A stretch of 64,000 nt of DNA from Eutypa lata (taxonomy: Eukaryota; Ascomycota; Sordariomycetes; Xylariales; Diatrypaceae). The stretch spans positions 2,356,001 through 2,420,000 of the forward strand of contig JAKULF010000005.1 in the NCBI GenBank assembly GCA_022661535.1, read 5' to 3'. The notes beneath the pieces were generated by a model, which saw only the letters and a program-made list of their open reading frames with translations, did no database searches and had not been told where the DNA came from. A program made the position numbers and the translations under genes. Below, piece after piece: positions 21,595 to 32,489 of the stretch (its first letter is position 1; the number at the start of each line of letters is the position of its first letter).

Positions 21595-24085
21595 ATGGCT
21601 TCTACACATCTAGATTCGACCTCACGAGCATCTACAGTAGCTGATCTGTTTCAGAACTGGGAACTTCTTCGACGTGTTGCCGCTACCTACGGTGATGCTA
21701 TGACGAATCGATGGATGAGAATGGGGGCAAATAAACGAAGATCAGCATTACTCGCCGCATTCCCTTCGATACCAGCTCCGCACCGCCCAGATATCGTCGC
21801 TCTACGAAGCAAAACCAACGCCCAAGACCAGCAGCAATTTTTTGCTCCAGCCATTAACCTCGAAGATCTGGCAAAGCCCCGGTTGCTACCTCTCATGATT
21901 CAGTCCCGAGCCTCCCACCCTCCATCGGCATTTGTCGATGTTGACTTCAATGCGACAAGGCTCGGGTGGGTGACGGAGGCCTTCAAGTTCCCACTTCAAA
22001 CGGAAGATGTGATGCTTTTCCGCGACAGGGACTCCGCCAGCGACTATGCGGAAATTGTGACGAAGGAAGCGAACCACGAGGAGTATACCAAATATACAAA
22101 GCTTGGTGCCATGGATAGCGAGCAGGGCGCAATCGCACTGCGTGCCCAGCAGTATATCTACCAGTTTCTCGCCGATATGTGCCGCCGCATCCTTCACGAC
22201 AAGGACTTCGAACAGCTTGATGGGATAGATGGTGATCTAGTTCTAGATCTTGTGCCGTTGAATAGTCACGACACAGAGCTATTAGACCTGTCTATGCTAA
22301 GACTGGAGGCACCATACCGCGTTCCTGTTCATCTAGACTTGACCCGGCTAAGAACAATTGTTGGTGCAAATTCAGATGCCGCTAAAGAGCGCCTGATCGA
22401 CCTGGTGGAAAATCCGGGCGAGTTCGCAAGCTACCTGCAGATATGGAGAGACCACCGGCTAGAGCTCGTACTAGATTACACCGGAGTAACCCATTTAACA
22501 GCTCGTTTCAGCACCGCGGGGTTATTAGCTCAGAGTATACTTGCGGAGTCCATGCAATGGGCCATTGATAGTGTCGACAAGTGGGCCGGCATTGAAAAGC
22601 AGCTTAGCGATATCTCAGAATTGATGCAGGAGCATGCCGAAAAAATCCAACCCTCACTAGAGCTCCCTAAGGACCTTACCGTCGCCTTACTTACTTTACA
22701 GTCATTGCTGAATCGCTTCGCCCAAACCATTATCAGCCACCTCCGCATAGGTTTCCCCTCAGTAAGCAACTTTTGGATTTATAGTTACCCCTATCTAACT
22801 AACTGGCTTGGGATCACATGTCCTTGTTAATGAGAGTCTTTTCTCTTACGACATGACTTGAGACTCCCGAACTATTACTAAGTGATCTGAAAAGATAAAT
22901 GGCTAATTACGGATGTTGCAGTCATCACCCCTGAGAGCTTTCTATCGGCGCACGGGGAGAACGGTAGATGGACGACTAGAGATTCTTCCCCGAGAAACCC
23001 TCCATTCGGATGAGCTAAGGTCAAAGCTCGAGAAAGCTGTTGACCTGTTATTTACCAGGAACGCTCAGATATTTGTAGGGTTTCAAAGTATACTGGATGA
23101 AATCCAGAGAGTCATAGATAGTGACAAACAGTGCCGCGACTTGATCACTAGCTGGGTGGGAGACTTTGTTTCTGCTCTGGGGGTTCTCGCTGAAGTATTG
23201 GACCACGTCGATAGATTCCAGCCCTGGGCTTCGACGTTTAACACCAAGGTAGATGAGTATGAGCTAGAGATCAAGGAGGCCAAAGACCATCTTCCCAATC
23301 ACACGGGTCAACTCTCAAACAAGCAACTATGGAAGACCTTAGCTCCATTTGCCGATCTCTCCAAAAACGCCTTCGAGTATCCGGAGGACAAAAGGCCATC
23401 GAAGGAACGAGTTGAAAGGATGCGAGAGTCGGAGGATACTCTAAAGGCCTTTTGGGTGCGTGCAGAAGAAGAGCTCCAACGCTACGGTGCTCTTTCTCCT
23501 ACAGTGAAGTCTATCCTCCAGGGCTGTAAGCCTCTTCGTACTAGGCAGTGGGAGGACGTAAACCCCACGTCGAAAAAGCCTAATGAAGATGTTGGAGACT
23601 AGGAACCTCCATCTTTCATTATGTCTTTTCCGTCGCTACCTTCGGGCGAGCGCGGGAGTACCAAGAAACCGATCTCGGATCGAAAGGAGAAAATAAAACC
23701 AACGGGTTCATCCGCAACTAAGCATATCGACCACGATATAGAGAAGAGTGCCGACGAGCCTCAACCTAAAAAGATCGTCCTGGATGATCAGAGGGCTCTT
23801 GCGGTATTCAGGGTATTGTTCCACATCCCTCAAGCAGAGGCACAACCAGGGGAGATATCTTGGGTAGATTTTCGACACGCTATGAAGAGTGTTGGTTTCT
23901 CCATAAGAAAGCAGTATGGAGGCTCGGCGTGGTCGTTCACGCCACACTGGGAGGACAATGCGCGGTCCATCGTTTTCCACGAGCCCCATCCGAAGAAGAA
24001 GATTCCTTGGCAGATTGCCAAGAAACATGGAAGACGATTGACCAGAGCCTATGGGTGGACAGGGGACACATTTGTCTCTGAATGA
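21595..24085 (+). CDS. Conserved fungal protein of unknown function with HicA-like C-terminal module
   Basis: Three exons: 21595-22761, 22922-23557 and 23603-24085. Introns are 160 and 45 bp, both phase 0, and the product is 761 residues. The second intron (GTAAAC to GACTAG, branch CCTAATGA) removes what would otherwise be a stop at 23602 and fuses two frames that look like separate genes. Residues 1-600 are helical, with a segment NPGEFASYLQIWRDHRLELVLD-like in form that I associate with an uncharacterised Pezizomycotina family. The last 100 residues carry GSAWSFTP (708-715), IVFHEPHP (about 724-731) and GRRLTRAYGW (about 744-753). This order, Gly-Ser, aromatic, FHxPHP, basic helix, resembles the HicA/dsRBD-like fold. 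Function is unknown. Confidence 0.8.
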
Positions 24086-24412
24086 GAGAGTAGAGTACAT
24101 GGCTAGGTATCAGAAGAATGTACTCTGAAAAGGGGAACGCGACGGCTCTTCCACGGTCACAGATCTAGGGTGATGTAACTATAAATAGACTTGAGTTGTC
24201 TCCACAATACCTCAAAGGTTAGGATGGGGGCAATTTGAATTGTACCTATAATGCTTAGAAAGATGAGACAAAACAGAAGCAAAAGCAAAACAGGGCAACG
24301 AACTTCTATTGTATTAAACAGTGAACTGGACAATCAAAACAGCCTGAAATAATCGCTAATATACCCAAACAGACCGGCAAAAGTTCAGAGAGTTCTTTTC
24401 CCCACCACGAAC
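24086..24412. other. Convergent 3' regions
   Basis: This 330-bp gap lies between a plus-strand and a minus-strand gene and holds their 3' ends. No further gene seen. Confidence 0.5.
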
Positions 24413-25273
24413 TCACAAGACAAAAGCAATTCCAACGAGCACGACCGTAGTCGCGATTGTAATATACCACTTATGCCTCATGAGGAACGAGGCCACCTTG
24501 GGCCTGGTCAGCCCAAAAGCCGTCTCCGTCCTCTCAGCAACCGGTGCCTCCTCTCCCTCTCTCGCCCCGCTCTCATTCTCAGCCTTCCTGGCCTCGTGCC
24601 TAGCCCTCCTCTCCGCCTCCCAGACCTTAGACCTCTCCTGGACACGATCCCTCGTCTCATCTGAATACCTCTCCTTCTTCTCCTTCTTCTCCTCCCCTCT
24701 CGCCCTCCTCGCCTCCCTCTCCTTCCACTGCTCCCAATTCTTCTCCGCCTTCCTGGCATCGTGCCTAGCCCTCCTCTCCGCCTCCGCCTCTCTCTCAGCC
24801 CGGAGCGGCACGATACACCCCTGGAACTGCCTCATTTCAATCACCCCCATCAGATAGTCATACTCACAGCGCTGCAACGGCGACGACAGTACATCGCGCG
24901 CCTTCCGGATGTTTTCGAGCCTCGCCGTTGCCTCCTTGGAAGATTCCGATTCGGAGCCGCCAGCAGCGGCGGCGGCAGCAGCAGCGGAGGCGAGCTTGTC
25001 CGGGTGGCATTCACGGACGCGACTACGATATGCCTTGCGGATTTCCGCATCAGTCGCGTTCGGCGCTATGCCGAGGACCTCGTAGTGCGTCCCTGAGCGC
25101 GCGGAACGGCTCCAGGCGCCGTCTTCGAGGACGCCCGAGTCAGCCAGCATCCTGAGCCTGAATACCACGAGGGCGATGGCGAGGAAGATCAGGATGCACA
25201 GGAATTTGCAGCATATTTTTGTAAGGCTGAGTCCCGTCTGGCGCGTCGGCCTTCCTGTGCCGCTTTGGTCCAT
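24413..25273 (-). CDS. Membrane-anchored J-domain (DnaJ/Hsp40) protein
   Basis: Intronless, 286 residues from the ATG at 25273. A hydrophobic segment at about 20-40 is followed by a J domain (about 62-142). The domain has HYEVLGI, the helix IRKAYRSRVRE and the HPD tripeptide at 90-92, needed in J-proteins to stimulate Hsp70 ATPase. Helices II and III are separated by an unusual poly-Ala/Ser/Gly insert (about 95-113). A highly charged region (about 155-250) contains two near-copies of ERRARHDARKAE and is likely helical. A second hydrophobic segment ends the protein (about 269-286), as in tail-anchored proteins. Two membrane segments suggest an ER or other endomembrane J-protein; the exact compartment is inference. 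Confidence 0.88.
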   Translation of the reverse strand: MDQSGTGRPTRQTGLSLTKICCKFLCILIFLAIALVVFRLRMLADSGVLEDGAWSRSARSGTHYEVLGIAPNATDAEIRKAYRSRVRECHPDKLASAAAAAAAAGGSESESSKEATARLENIRKARDVLSSPLQRCEYDYLMGVIEMRQFQGCIVPLRAEREAEAERRARHDARKAEKNWEQWKEREARRARGEEKKEKKERYSDETRDRVQERSKVWEAERRARHEARKAENESGAREGEEAPVAERTETAFGLTRPKVASFLMRHKWYITIATTVVLVGIAFVL

Positions 25274-26100
25274 TTTCTTTGTTACTGTTTGTTGTTGGTG
25301 GGGGTGGGGGTGATGTCGCTGTTGGTTCTCATGCTATTTCTTAAATAAATGTCCGCGTATATTATATTGTTTAATAGCAGGTATAATGGCCCCCTTTCCT
25401 TTAGATGGAAGGGATGTAAGTATAACGGAATGAGTTTGGGAACAGCCTAACCCTAGCAGTAAAGGGAAATGCTACTACTTGTATTCAATTAAAACGAGGC
25501 CTTTGTCTCCTTACGGTTGGACGTCTATCTTAACAATGGAATTGTTTGGTAAGTAGTGTGAGGTCAATTTCGCAGTGTTACATCAATTTCGGGCAAGACG
25601 GCCTGTACAACCTCTAAGAAGGCTGCCGTTCTAAAAATAAGAAGGCTGTTGTCCTAAAAATAATTACATAGCCATTAACTTATGGTTTAAAGAGCTCGAG
25701 GCGCAGCTAGAACATGCAGGCTTCTGATAACATCTGTAGCAGACCCCAACCGAATTGTTTAAGAGACATGATAGCCTCCGCATCGTCACGAATATTCAAC
25801 TATGACTCACTTTAAAGGAACTATGCGAAATATGTCTCTCTCCTTTTCTATTCCATTCATGAGATTTCCATGCATAAATAGTTGGCCCCTTTCATTGAAG
25901 TTTTGATACAAGCTAATTGATCTCTGTGCCAACCGACATGCACTTGAGTAGTGAATGCTTCTATATAATCCCCTGTTGTGATTAGAAACGTCGTCTAGAT
26001 CCCCCCATCTTCCAAATCTGATCTGCATGCGATTTTCTTGCTTCTCCTACGAGCAATTTATTTACCCTCTCGTCATTCTCCTCACAAGCACTCCCCATCT
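25274..26100. other. Intergenic, no gene
   Basis: About 0.8 kb, AT-rich, promoter side of the J-protein gene. No recognisable frame; the 73-codon minus-strand frame at 25807-26028 has no supporting feature. Confidence 0.5.
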
Positions 26101-27078
26101 CTAGCTCAAAACTGTTCCTGTCTTCCTAAACTCCCATTCTCTGATCGCAGTATTATTGACGTTATTGGCATCGACCTACACACCGAAAATGATTTCCTAC
26201 ATTAGCAAATAGTTCAAGGAACTGTAGTTGGCCGCCGACTTGGATCCCTGAGCATGATTCTCCATTTCACGATTGGGTTCGTTGGGTTCAAAATGACTTA
26301 CCCATGAACAAGGCCACATAACACCCGTGTTGGGGTCGCTGCCCTCCCACTCGACAAGGTAGACCAGACTACCGCGCTCTCGACCCTCGCCGACGATCTC
26401 CTTGATACCATGCCAGCCTCCGCGACGGCCACGGCTGTGGGGCGATGATGTCGGCGAAAAGCCCTGTAGCAAGCCCTTGGCCACATCCGTAGGAGTTGCA
26501 TTGCCTCGCCTCTTCCTCCTCACGCTGCTGCGTGGTGTCGAAGGGCTCAGGCTCTCCGAGGTCACGGAAGAACTAGGAGACAAAGAGGAAGAAGGCGACT
26601 GCGCAAGACCTGAAGGCGACGATGAAGTTGAAGACGAAAGTGAAGAGCCTAGAGTGGACGAGAAAAGGGTTGGAGAGAAAGATGTTAGTGGCGTTTGCAA
26701 GGGCGCAGGTCCAAGTAGTGAAGCCGAGACCAGAGACAACTGCTCTCGACTGGAGCCAGAACTTGAAGGCGGGGATGGCGAAGGCGACACGATGGGTGCG
26801 TCAGATGCAAGATGTCTATGTTGCGATCGAAGAGGCAATGACAGGCTGCCCATGATGAGCGACGGCGATGCTGCTACATCCAAGGCAGGTGCGCTACTAG
26901 CGCCGGCGGCAACGACAGCAGGAATAGAAGCTGCAGCATCGCGCAAGCTCTCACGAATGGCGCGACGCAAAGAGCTTCGTTGACCATAATGGTCGCATTC
27001 ATTGAAGGTCTTGCGACCGCGCTTAGAGGCAGGTCGTCTCTTGATCTTCGAAGTTGCAGATGCTGCGGTGGACGCCAT
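26101..27078 (-). CDS. Chromodomain protein, two exons
   Basis: Exon 1 is 27078-26302, the intron 26301-26176 (donor GTAAGT, acceptor GTGTAG, phase 0), and exon 2 26175-26101; 283 residues. The ATG at 27078 is chosen because the upstream extension starts at a TTG. A long Ser/Pro-rich N-terminal region (about 40-190) follows a basic patch. The C-terminal chromodomain has WHGIKEIVGEGRERG, then LVYLVEWEGSDP, then MWPCSW spliced to VDANNVNNTAIREWEF. The splice completes the usual terminal helix, which the unspliced reading lacks. Chromodomains bind methylated lysines on histone H3 or act in chromatin complexes. The aromatic cage is only partly recognisable, so the ligand is unknown. Confidence 0.78.
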
Positions 27079-28005
27079 GGTCGTCACGCCACACAGCAAA
27101 CGAAGCCGTGGGGCTAGGTGAAAACCTTAAAGGATCTTTAGTTTTGACGGGGACGACGAAGGAAGATAACTTCAGAGAGTGTGAGAGAGATGGAAAAGGG
27201 TTCAACACTCCATGTGAGGTGGTGTTAGTAGGCAATGAAGTGGTAGAGGTTACGCCGAATCAAAGGTGTTGCCCCCCGAAGAACAAGACACTGTAGGTAT
27301 TTGCGTTGGTAATTTCAAGTTACCTGGTATGGAAATGCAAATGAACGGCTCGTCGGGGACTAGGAGACTGGGGAACTGGGGACCGAAAGTTGGCAGGTGG
27401 GTGACGTTAGGATTGAAGACGAAGGGAAGGAAGCCCGGTCGGCGCCTGCCTCAATCACAAACCTTATTGTTGCATTGTTAGAGAAGGTGTACCGGGCCTA
27501 CTACATGTATGTATGTAGTTCTAACATAATCTAAACATGCACCTGCCAAATATTGACATGCGTATCTCTTCACAGATTATCCAGTCATGCCCTATACCAT
27601 AATTCCATGTTGACAAGAGAAAAAAAGAGAGAAACACTGAAGGGAAGATTTTGGCAATTAATAAGGACAAGTATCGACATCTACCGTCAAACTCAAACGC
27701 GTAGCACATTAGGAAGAAGAAATGACGAGGCAATCCCCAAGGCTTCGCTCGCTCCTATGCTGCGCAGTGCTTGTATTATGTCAATGAAAACAACAACACC
27801 AACTAGACCTCACGAAGGGAGATAAATCCCAGATAGAGAGATTCGTCCCTCCCTCCTAGCAGTCCTGTGGTCCCTCCTCCCCTTTTGTGATCCGTATGCG
27901 ACTTTCCAGACATTAACTCATCACAGCTCTGTTGTCGAACTTCCATTACCTCGTAGTGCCCGTCCCGTACCGTTTCGTGCGTGATCTGATTCCCGCACAT
28001 GTGGA
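27079..28005. other. Intergenic, chromodomain gene promoter and EB1 3' region
   Basis: About 0.9 kb. Short plus-strand frames at 27054-27481 overlap the gene start and have no recognisable content. No RNA gene or repeat seen. Confidence 0.45.
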
Positions 28006-29073
28006 CTAGAACGTCTCCTGGTCGTCTAGTCCTTCGCCCTCTGCCGGTATCTCGAAGCCCTCCTCGGTTGAGTACAGTATTGTCTGGATCTGCTTGATGA
28101 GGCCATCCTCCGCCTTCTCAAGCTCGGGGTCCTCATCGACAGCCTGCTGGACGAGCAGCTCGATGTCGCGCAGCTTGCTGAAGTAGAAGTCCCGCTCGCG
28201 CTCGAGGCCGACAACCGTCTCCTTCAGCGTAGCGTTCTCCTGCATCAGAGCGGCAGACGCGGCACCGCCACCGGCAGCTCTACCAATACGAGGTCCGCCA
28301 GTAGTGGGCGTCGTACCACCTCTCCGCCCCGCTGCGCTAGTGGTGACCCGGCCAGGACCGCCGGTGTTGGGGAGAGCAGCGCCTCCCTTTCGTCTCGACA
28401 TCGCGTCGTAGTCGCCGCCCGGGTAGTGCTGATCCCAAAACCGTTTACTCCATTGGAGGAATTCTAGGTTGTCCTGCATCTTGCACTTGATGAGAGCCTG
28501 GACGGGGATCGGCTTGTCGACATGGTGTTTGTTGAAGCAATCTATGGTCAGAAACAACCTTGTATTAGCATTCTGTATTCACGGTTCCATACCTCTAAGT
28601 AGCTTATAGGAGGGCGAAAAGAAAGGGGGCTTACTTTGCAATTCCTTGAAGTTGGTGATATACTGATACTCGGTGTTGGCGTTGAACTTGACTTTGTCCA
28701 GTCTCAGATCACCGAAAATGCTGTCAAAGACAACACAGAGGGCCGCACTAGACAGATTCAATATCAGATTAGCCCCAATGTTGCAGAACTACCAGACGAT
28801 CTCGATAAACAGGGGGGTATTAGGATATCGCTGTTCAGCGTTGTTGATGTTTGATGATAGTGGGGGAGGGGCACGTCGTCATGGGGGAGACCCTGTACTC
28901 ACCCGGTACCGCATTGTTCGACCTTCTGGACTTGGAGTTGGGTAAGGCTGTTGAGCCATGAGACGAGCTCCTGTCTGTAGTAAAGAAATACGGGTGTCAG
29001 TTATTATACAATTCTTCGAGATGGTACTACGAATCTCGGATGGTTGAGTCTTTACTTACCGAGATTCGCCCAT
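28006..29073 (-). CDS. BIM1: Microtubule plus-end protein EB1 (Bim1/Mal3)
   Basis: Four exons: 29073-29060, 28974-28903, 28747-28635 and 28541-28006; 244 residues with all phases consistent. Exon 1 encodes only MGES plus two bases. The calponin-homology domain (about 1-110) contains RQELVSWLNSL, VVFDSIFGDL, YQYITNFKELQ, FNKHHVDKPIPV and LEFLQWSKRFWD, all EB1 hallmarks for binding growing microtubule ends. A Gly/Pro/Ser/Arg linker follows. The C-terminal EB homology coiled coil has the signature FYFSKLRDIELL. The chain ends with an acidic stretch and QETF, comparable to the terminal EEY/F that binds CAP-Gly partners. The family controls microtubule dynamics, spindle positioning and polarised growth. 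Confidence 0.95.
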
Positions 29074-29868
29074 CGTGATTAGAATGCGTTAGGCACGCGA
29101 CGGATGCACGGTTTTAAAGGGCAGGGGGATGCCTGTAATAAGAAGAAGAAGAAGAGGGTATACGAGAGAATAAAACGAGTAGGTAAGCGCCGTGGTGGGT
29201 AGAAGGGAACAATAGAGTGATGAAGCTGAACAGCTGTGCTGTGTTGATTATTGATCTTTGTAATGTTTTTTTCCTCCGGTTGCAGAGGGGAACAAAAATG
29301 GCGATCTTGATCATTCAGGTAGCTACTTTGGGAAGTAATGGATTGCCTAATTGCTCACTGGTTCGTTATCGATTGCCTTAGACCCAGCCTGCCGCAACTC
29401 TCCTGTATGTATTTTTTGTACGGCGCTAAGCCGCTAAATTTGGACCAATCAGATCCCCAGGACCGATGGAGAGGTACAGCAGCGTGAGTCAAATTAATGG
29501 GGGGGGGGGGGGCTTCAAGATGTCAAAATATGACGCGTTTTTAAACAAAACAATTCATCAAATTTTGAAAACAAGCCCGATAAGTCTAAACTTTTAAAAG
29601 TATTTATTGTATAAACTAATATATTTATGGTTGTTTTTTGATCTTTTTTAGACGCAATATTAAAACAGGTATACAGATTTAAAGAAGATGAACTTTTAAA
29701 CGCGTTCGATCGCGCTTTTCATGTATGGGCCACCACCATTGCCTTGATCACAGAAAACAGAATGCTTAAAGTTTCTCTCATACCAGCATAACTTGCCTTT
29801 AAGACAGCTCTTTTGCGCATGATCAAGGCCTTGTGGTGGTATGCAACCGAAGAGAGCTTCAGGACATA
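29074..29868. other. Intergenic with a G14 tract and an AT-rich inverted repeat
   Basis: EB1 promoter on the left. A run of 14 G lies at 29499-29512. The following 29513-29840 is AT-rich and unlike its flanks. It contains arms at 29729-29750 and 29820-29840 that are imperfect inverted copies sharing TGATCAAGGC exactly. This may be a small inserted element; no coding capacity seen. Confidence 0.45.
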
Positions 29869-31725
29869 TCAGGCCTTAGATGGGACTACCCAGGCGTTCA
29901 AGCCGGCATTGCCTTTCGTCCCGATAATGAACTAGTCGCTAACCATTTCGAAGTCTGCAGCCTCCACATCCTTAAACTTGAAATCAAAGAGTTAGACAGT
30001 GCGAGGAATAATAAGATACATCTCTGCCCATGCAGGACTAGATTGTAGAAAAGGAGCCATGTCAGTAAAGGATAGCACAGGAGATCGCCAGATGAAAGAG
30101 GGTTTTTTTTTTTTTTTTTTTAACATACTGCATTCCGAGGCATATTCTCGTCCCTCGGGAGAATAGTACATAGGTTTTATTCAACTTCTTCCCCGCTTCG
30201 GGGTCCATCCACTGGTCGGGGTTGAAGGATAGGGGTTCCGGATACAGCGTCTCGTCAGTGTGCATCAGGATAGTCGTCATCCCGACCGGCGTTCCGGTGG
30301 GAATACGCAAATTGCCATAAAACAAGTCTCTATCGGGAGCGATACGGGCGATGCGCGATCCGATGGCAGGGCTCAGGCGCATGCCTTCCATGATCACCGA
30401 CGTCAAGTACGGAAGTTGCTCGAGCGTCTTCACCTCAATCGTGGCATCGTCGGATGACGATGTCCCGCTCGCTGTGGCAACCTCAGCGCGCAACCGCCGA
30501 AGGATCATTTGGTTACTAAAGACGTGGAACATGATCAACCGCAGAACGCTGGCGGTCGTCTCGAACCCGGCGCCCGTTATGGTCGCCACATCGTTGAAGA
30601 CACGCTCGAACTTCTTCTCATCTGGAGGAAGCTTGGAGTCGACCATTTCGTGGACGATGGTACGTGTTGATGACTCGTCATCCGAGGGAGGCGTGTTGGC
30701 AACCCTGAGAAGGTTTTTGGTGTCTACTTCGCTCTCCTATTGCGATGCGTCAGCAGTCAGAAATCCATTGGATGGTGGCTGGCGACCGGGCTTGCCAAGA
30801 CATATTGGAGAAAGGCCTTTGTGCCTTCGTCGACGAGTTTGAACATTATGCTAGGGGGGATCGATCTTGTCATTGGTCCGAAAAATGGCATGTGCTTGGT
30901 TATACGCCAGATCATGCCCCCTTCCTGGAGCATGTTTGTCACTGCGATATTGAAATCGTCTTGGTCCAGACTCCTATATGACTTGTCTAGCATGAACTCG
31001 TTCGCAACATCCCGGGTCAGGGCGCTGATCACGGCTCCTAGGTTGATCATCTTCCCGGAAAACTGTGAGATTCTATCGCAAAACTTGATGATATTGCGGT
31101 TGATAATCTCTTGGCGGGCAGCCACGCTGGTCTTGGAGAAGTGGTTCAGCGGCTCGCGCCGCGCCTTGTGGAGATTGTGAGGGGCCGTGCTGTTCGCCCG
31201 TCAGCATGAACTCAAGCCCTCAAGCAACCTGATGCTGAATATATCATTGCTTTGGGAGGATGTACCAGATGGTAGCACCGTCGGCGGAAAATCCATTGTA
31301 TGTCCACGCATACTTATCCCAACGGCCATCTTGGCGATAGAGCTTTTCAAAGAAGGTAGGGTCTATGACGTGAAGTTCGTATGGGCTGATACGAACAGGC
31401 CCTGTAGAGAAGCACAGAAGCTAGTCAGATAGGGATTCAGATAGAAGTACATGGATGCAACAAGGATATCGACTCAGTGGAAGAGCTTTCGAAACTTGCC
31501 ATATTTCTTATGCATGCCTATGATTTTGAAAGTATATTGTCCATTTTGAACGAGATCGTAGTAGGCCTCATAATATCGTGTGATGGCGGCTAACTTAGGA
31601 CCAGGAAATTGAGAAAGGGGGTCCAGAAAAAGATGGTAGAATACAAGGGTTGCAAAGTAGACAGCGAGCACAGCGGCGATACTTTGCCAAGTTAACACTT
31701 CACGCAGCTTTGAAATGCTCTCCAT
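29869..31725 (-). pseudogene. Cytochrome P450, last exon disrupted by two stop codons
   Basis: Five exons: 31725-31500, 31401-31266, 31189-30796, 30736-30129 and 30037-29869 (remnant). Phases agree throughout. The N-terminal membrane anchor (about 10-32) and PPGP-like hinge FPGPKLAAI are present. The I-helix AGFETT, ExxR motif EGMR and heme loop FSRGTRICLG are intact. After the fourth intron (30128-30038) the frame gives PAWAEMYLIIPRTV, then TAA (29994-29992), then more P450-like sequence, a TAG (29934-29932), and a final TGA. Both stops could come from C-to-T changes of CAA/CAG/CGA. Introns 1 and 3 begin with GC, not GT. The product would lack the last C-terminal strands, so it is probably non-functional. 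Original substrate unknown. Confidence 0.78.
30103..30121. repeat. T19 homopolymer inside a P450 intron
   Basis: Nineteen consecutive T on the plus strand (A on the gene strand), starting just after the donor site of intron 4 of the P450 pseudogene. Confidence 0.9.
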
Positions 31726-32489
31726 AACGGCAAAGTTGGTGTAAGACGTATACTGGGCGTGTCTCACTAGTTCAATGAGTGGAGCTGGTAGTATAGACAG
31801 AGAGTGGTGAGGAAAAGACGTTGAGTTGAGCCTTGGGGAGAGAATTCTCAGACAAGGCTAAACAAGGGATGACGGGAGCCTGGCTGTTGGGTACATGGAA
31901 GTTGGGTGTTGTCTTGGCTATCGATCCTCTTCTCCGGCTCCTATGTCCGAGCCTGTCCTATACGGATACGCGTACTATCTACCTAGCAAAAATAGATGAT
32001 TCGCGAGAAGGGCCGCCTGAGTATTGTCATTTGTGATGAATGAAGTGTTGGTTCATGTTTGGTTGACCCCGGTTAGGTAAGTAACCCTGTCACATATGTT
32101 CGTGTATGTCGGCGCTAGCAGAGGTCAGGAATCTACTAGATCTAGAGTTACTTCGCGGTTGGGTGGCATGCTCAAAGCGTGAGACCCTCTAAAATTCCAC
32201 CTATAAATTGCCTATACGAGTAAGGGGTGGTATAGCAGAGATTCAGTATGATTGCTGTTTGCTTGTACAACGGTGACAAAGAAGAATTATACGTATTGCA
32301 AGTATATTGCAAGTAAATTAGGCACTCAGTCCTTGATAGGACTCCCTAGCTGTCGTATCTACACGTTGAAACTCCTTTTTTCCATACCGGTTCAACTAGG
32401 TAGATTTATCAACACGACACTTTTGTTGCCGCTGCTAGCTATGCCGAATTCGTTTCCTCAATTAATGCCAACTCCTTGTGGAGTTTTCA
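31726..32489. other. Intergenic, P450 promoter side
   Basis: No gene supported. Short plus-strand frames here have no recognisable motif. Confidence 0.4.
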
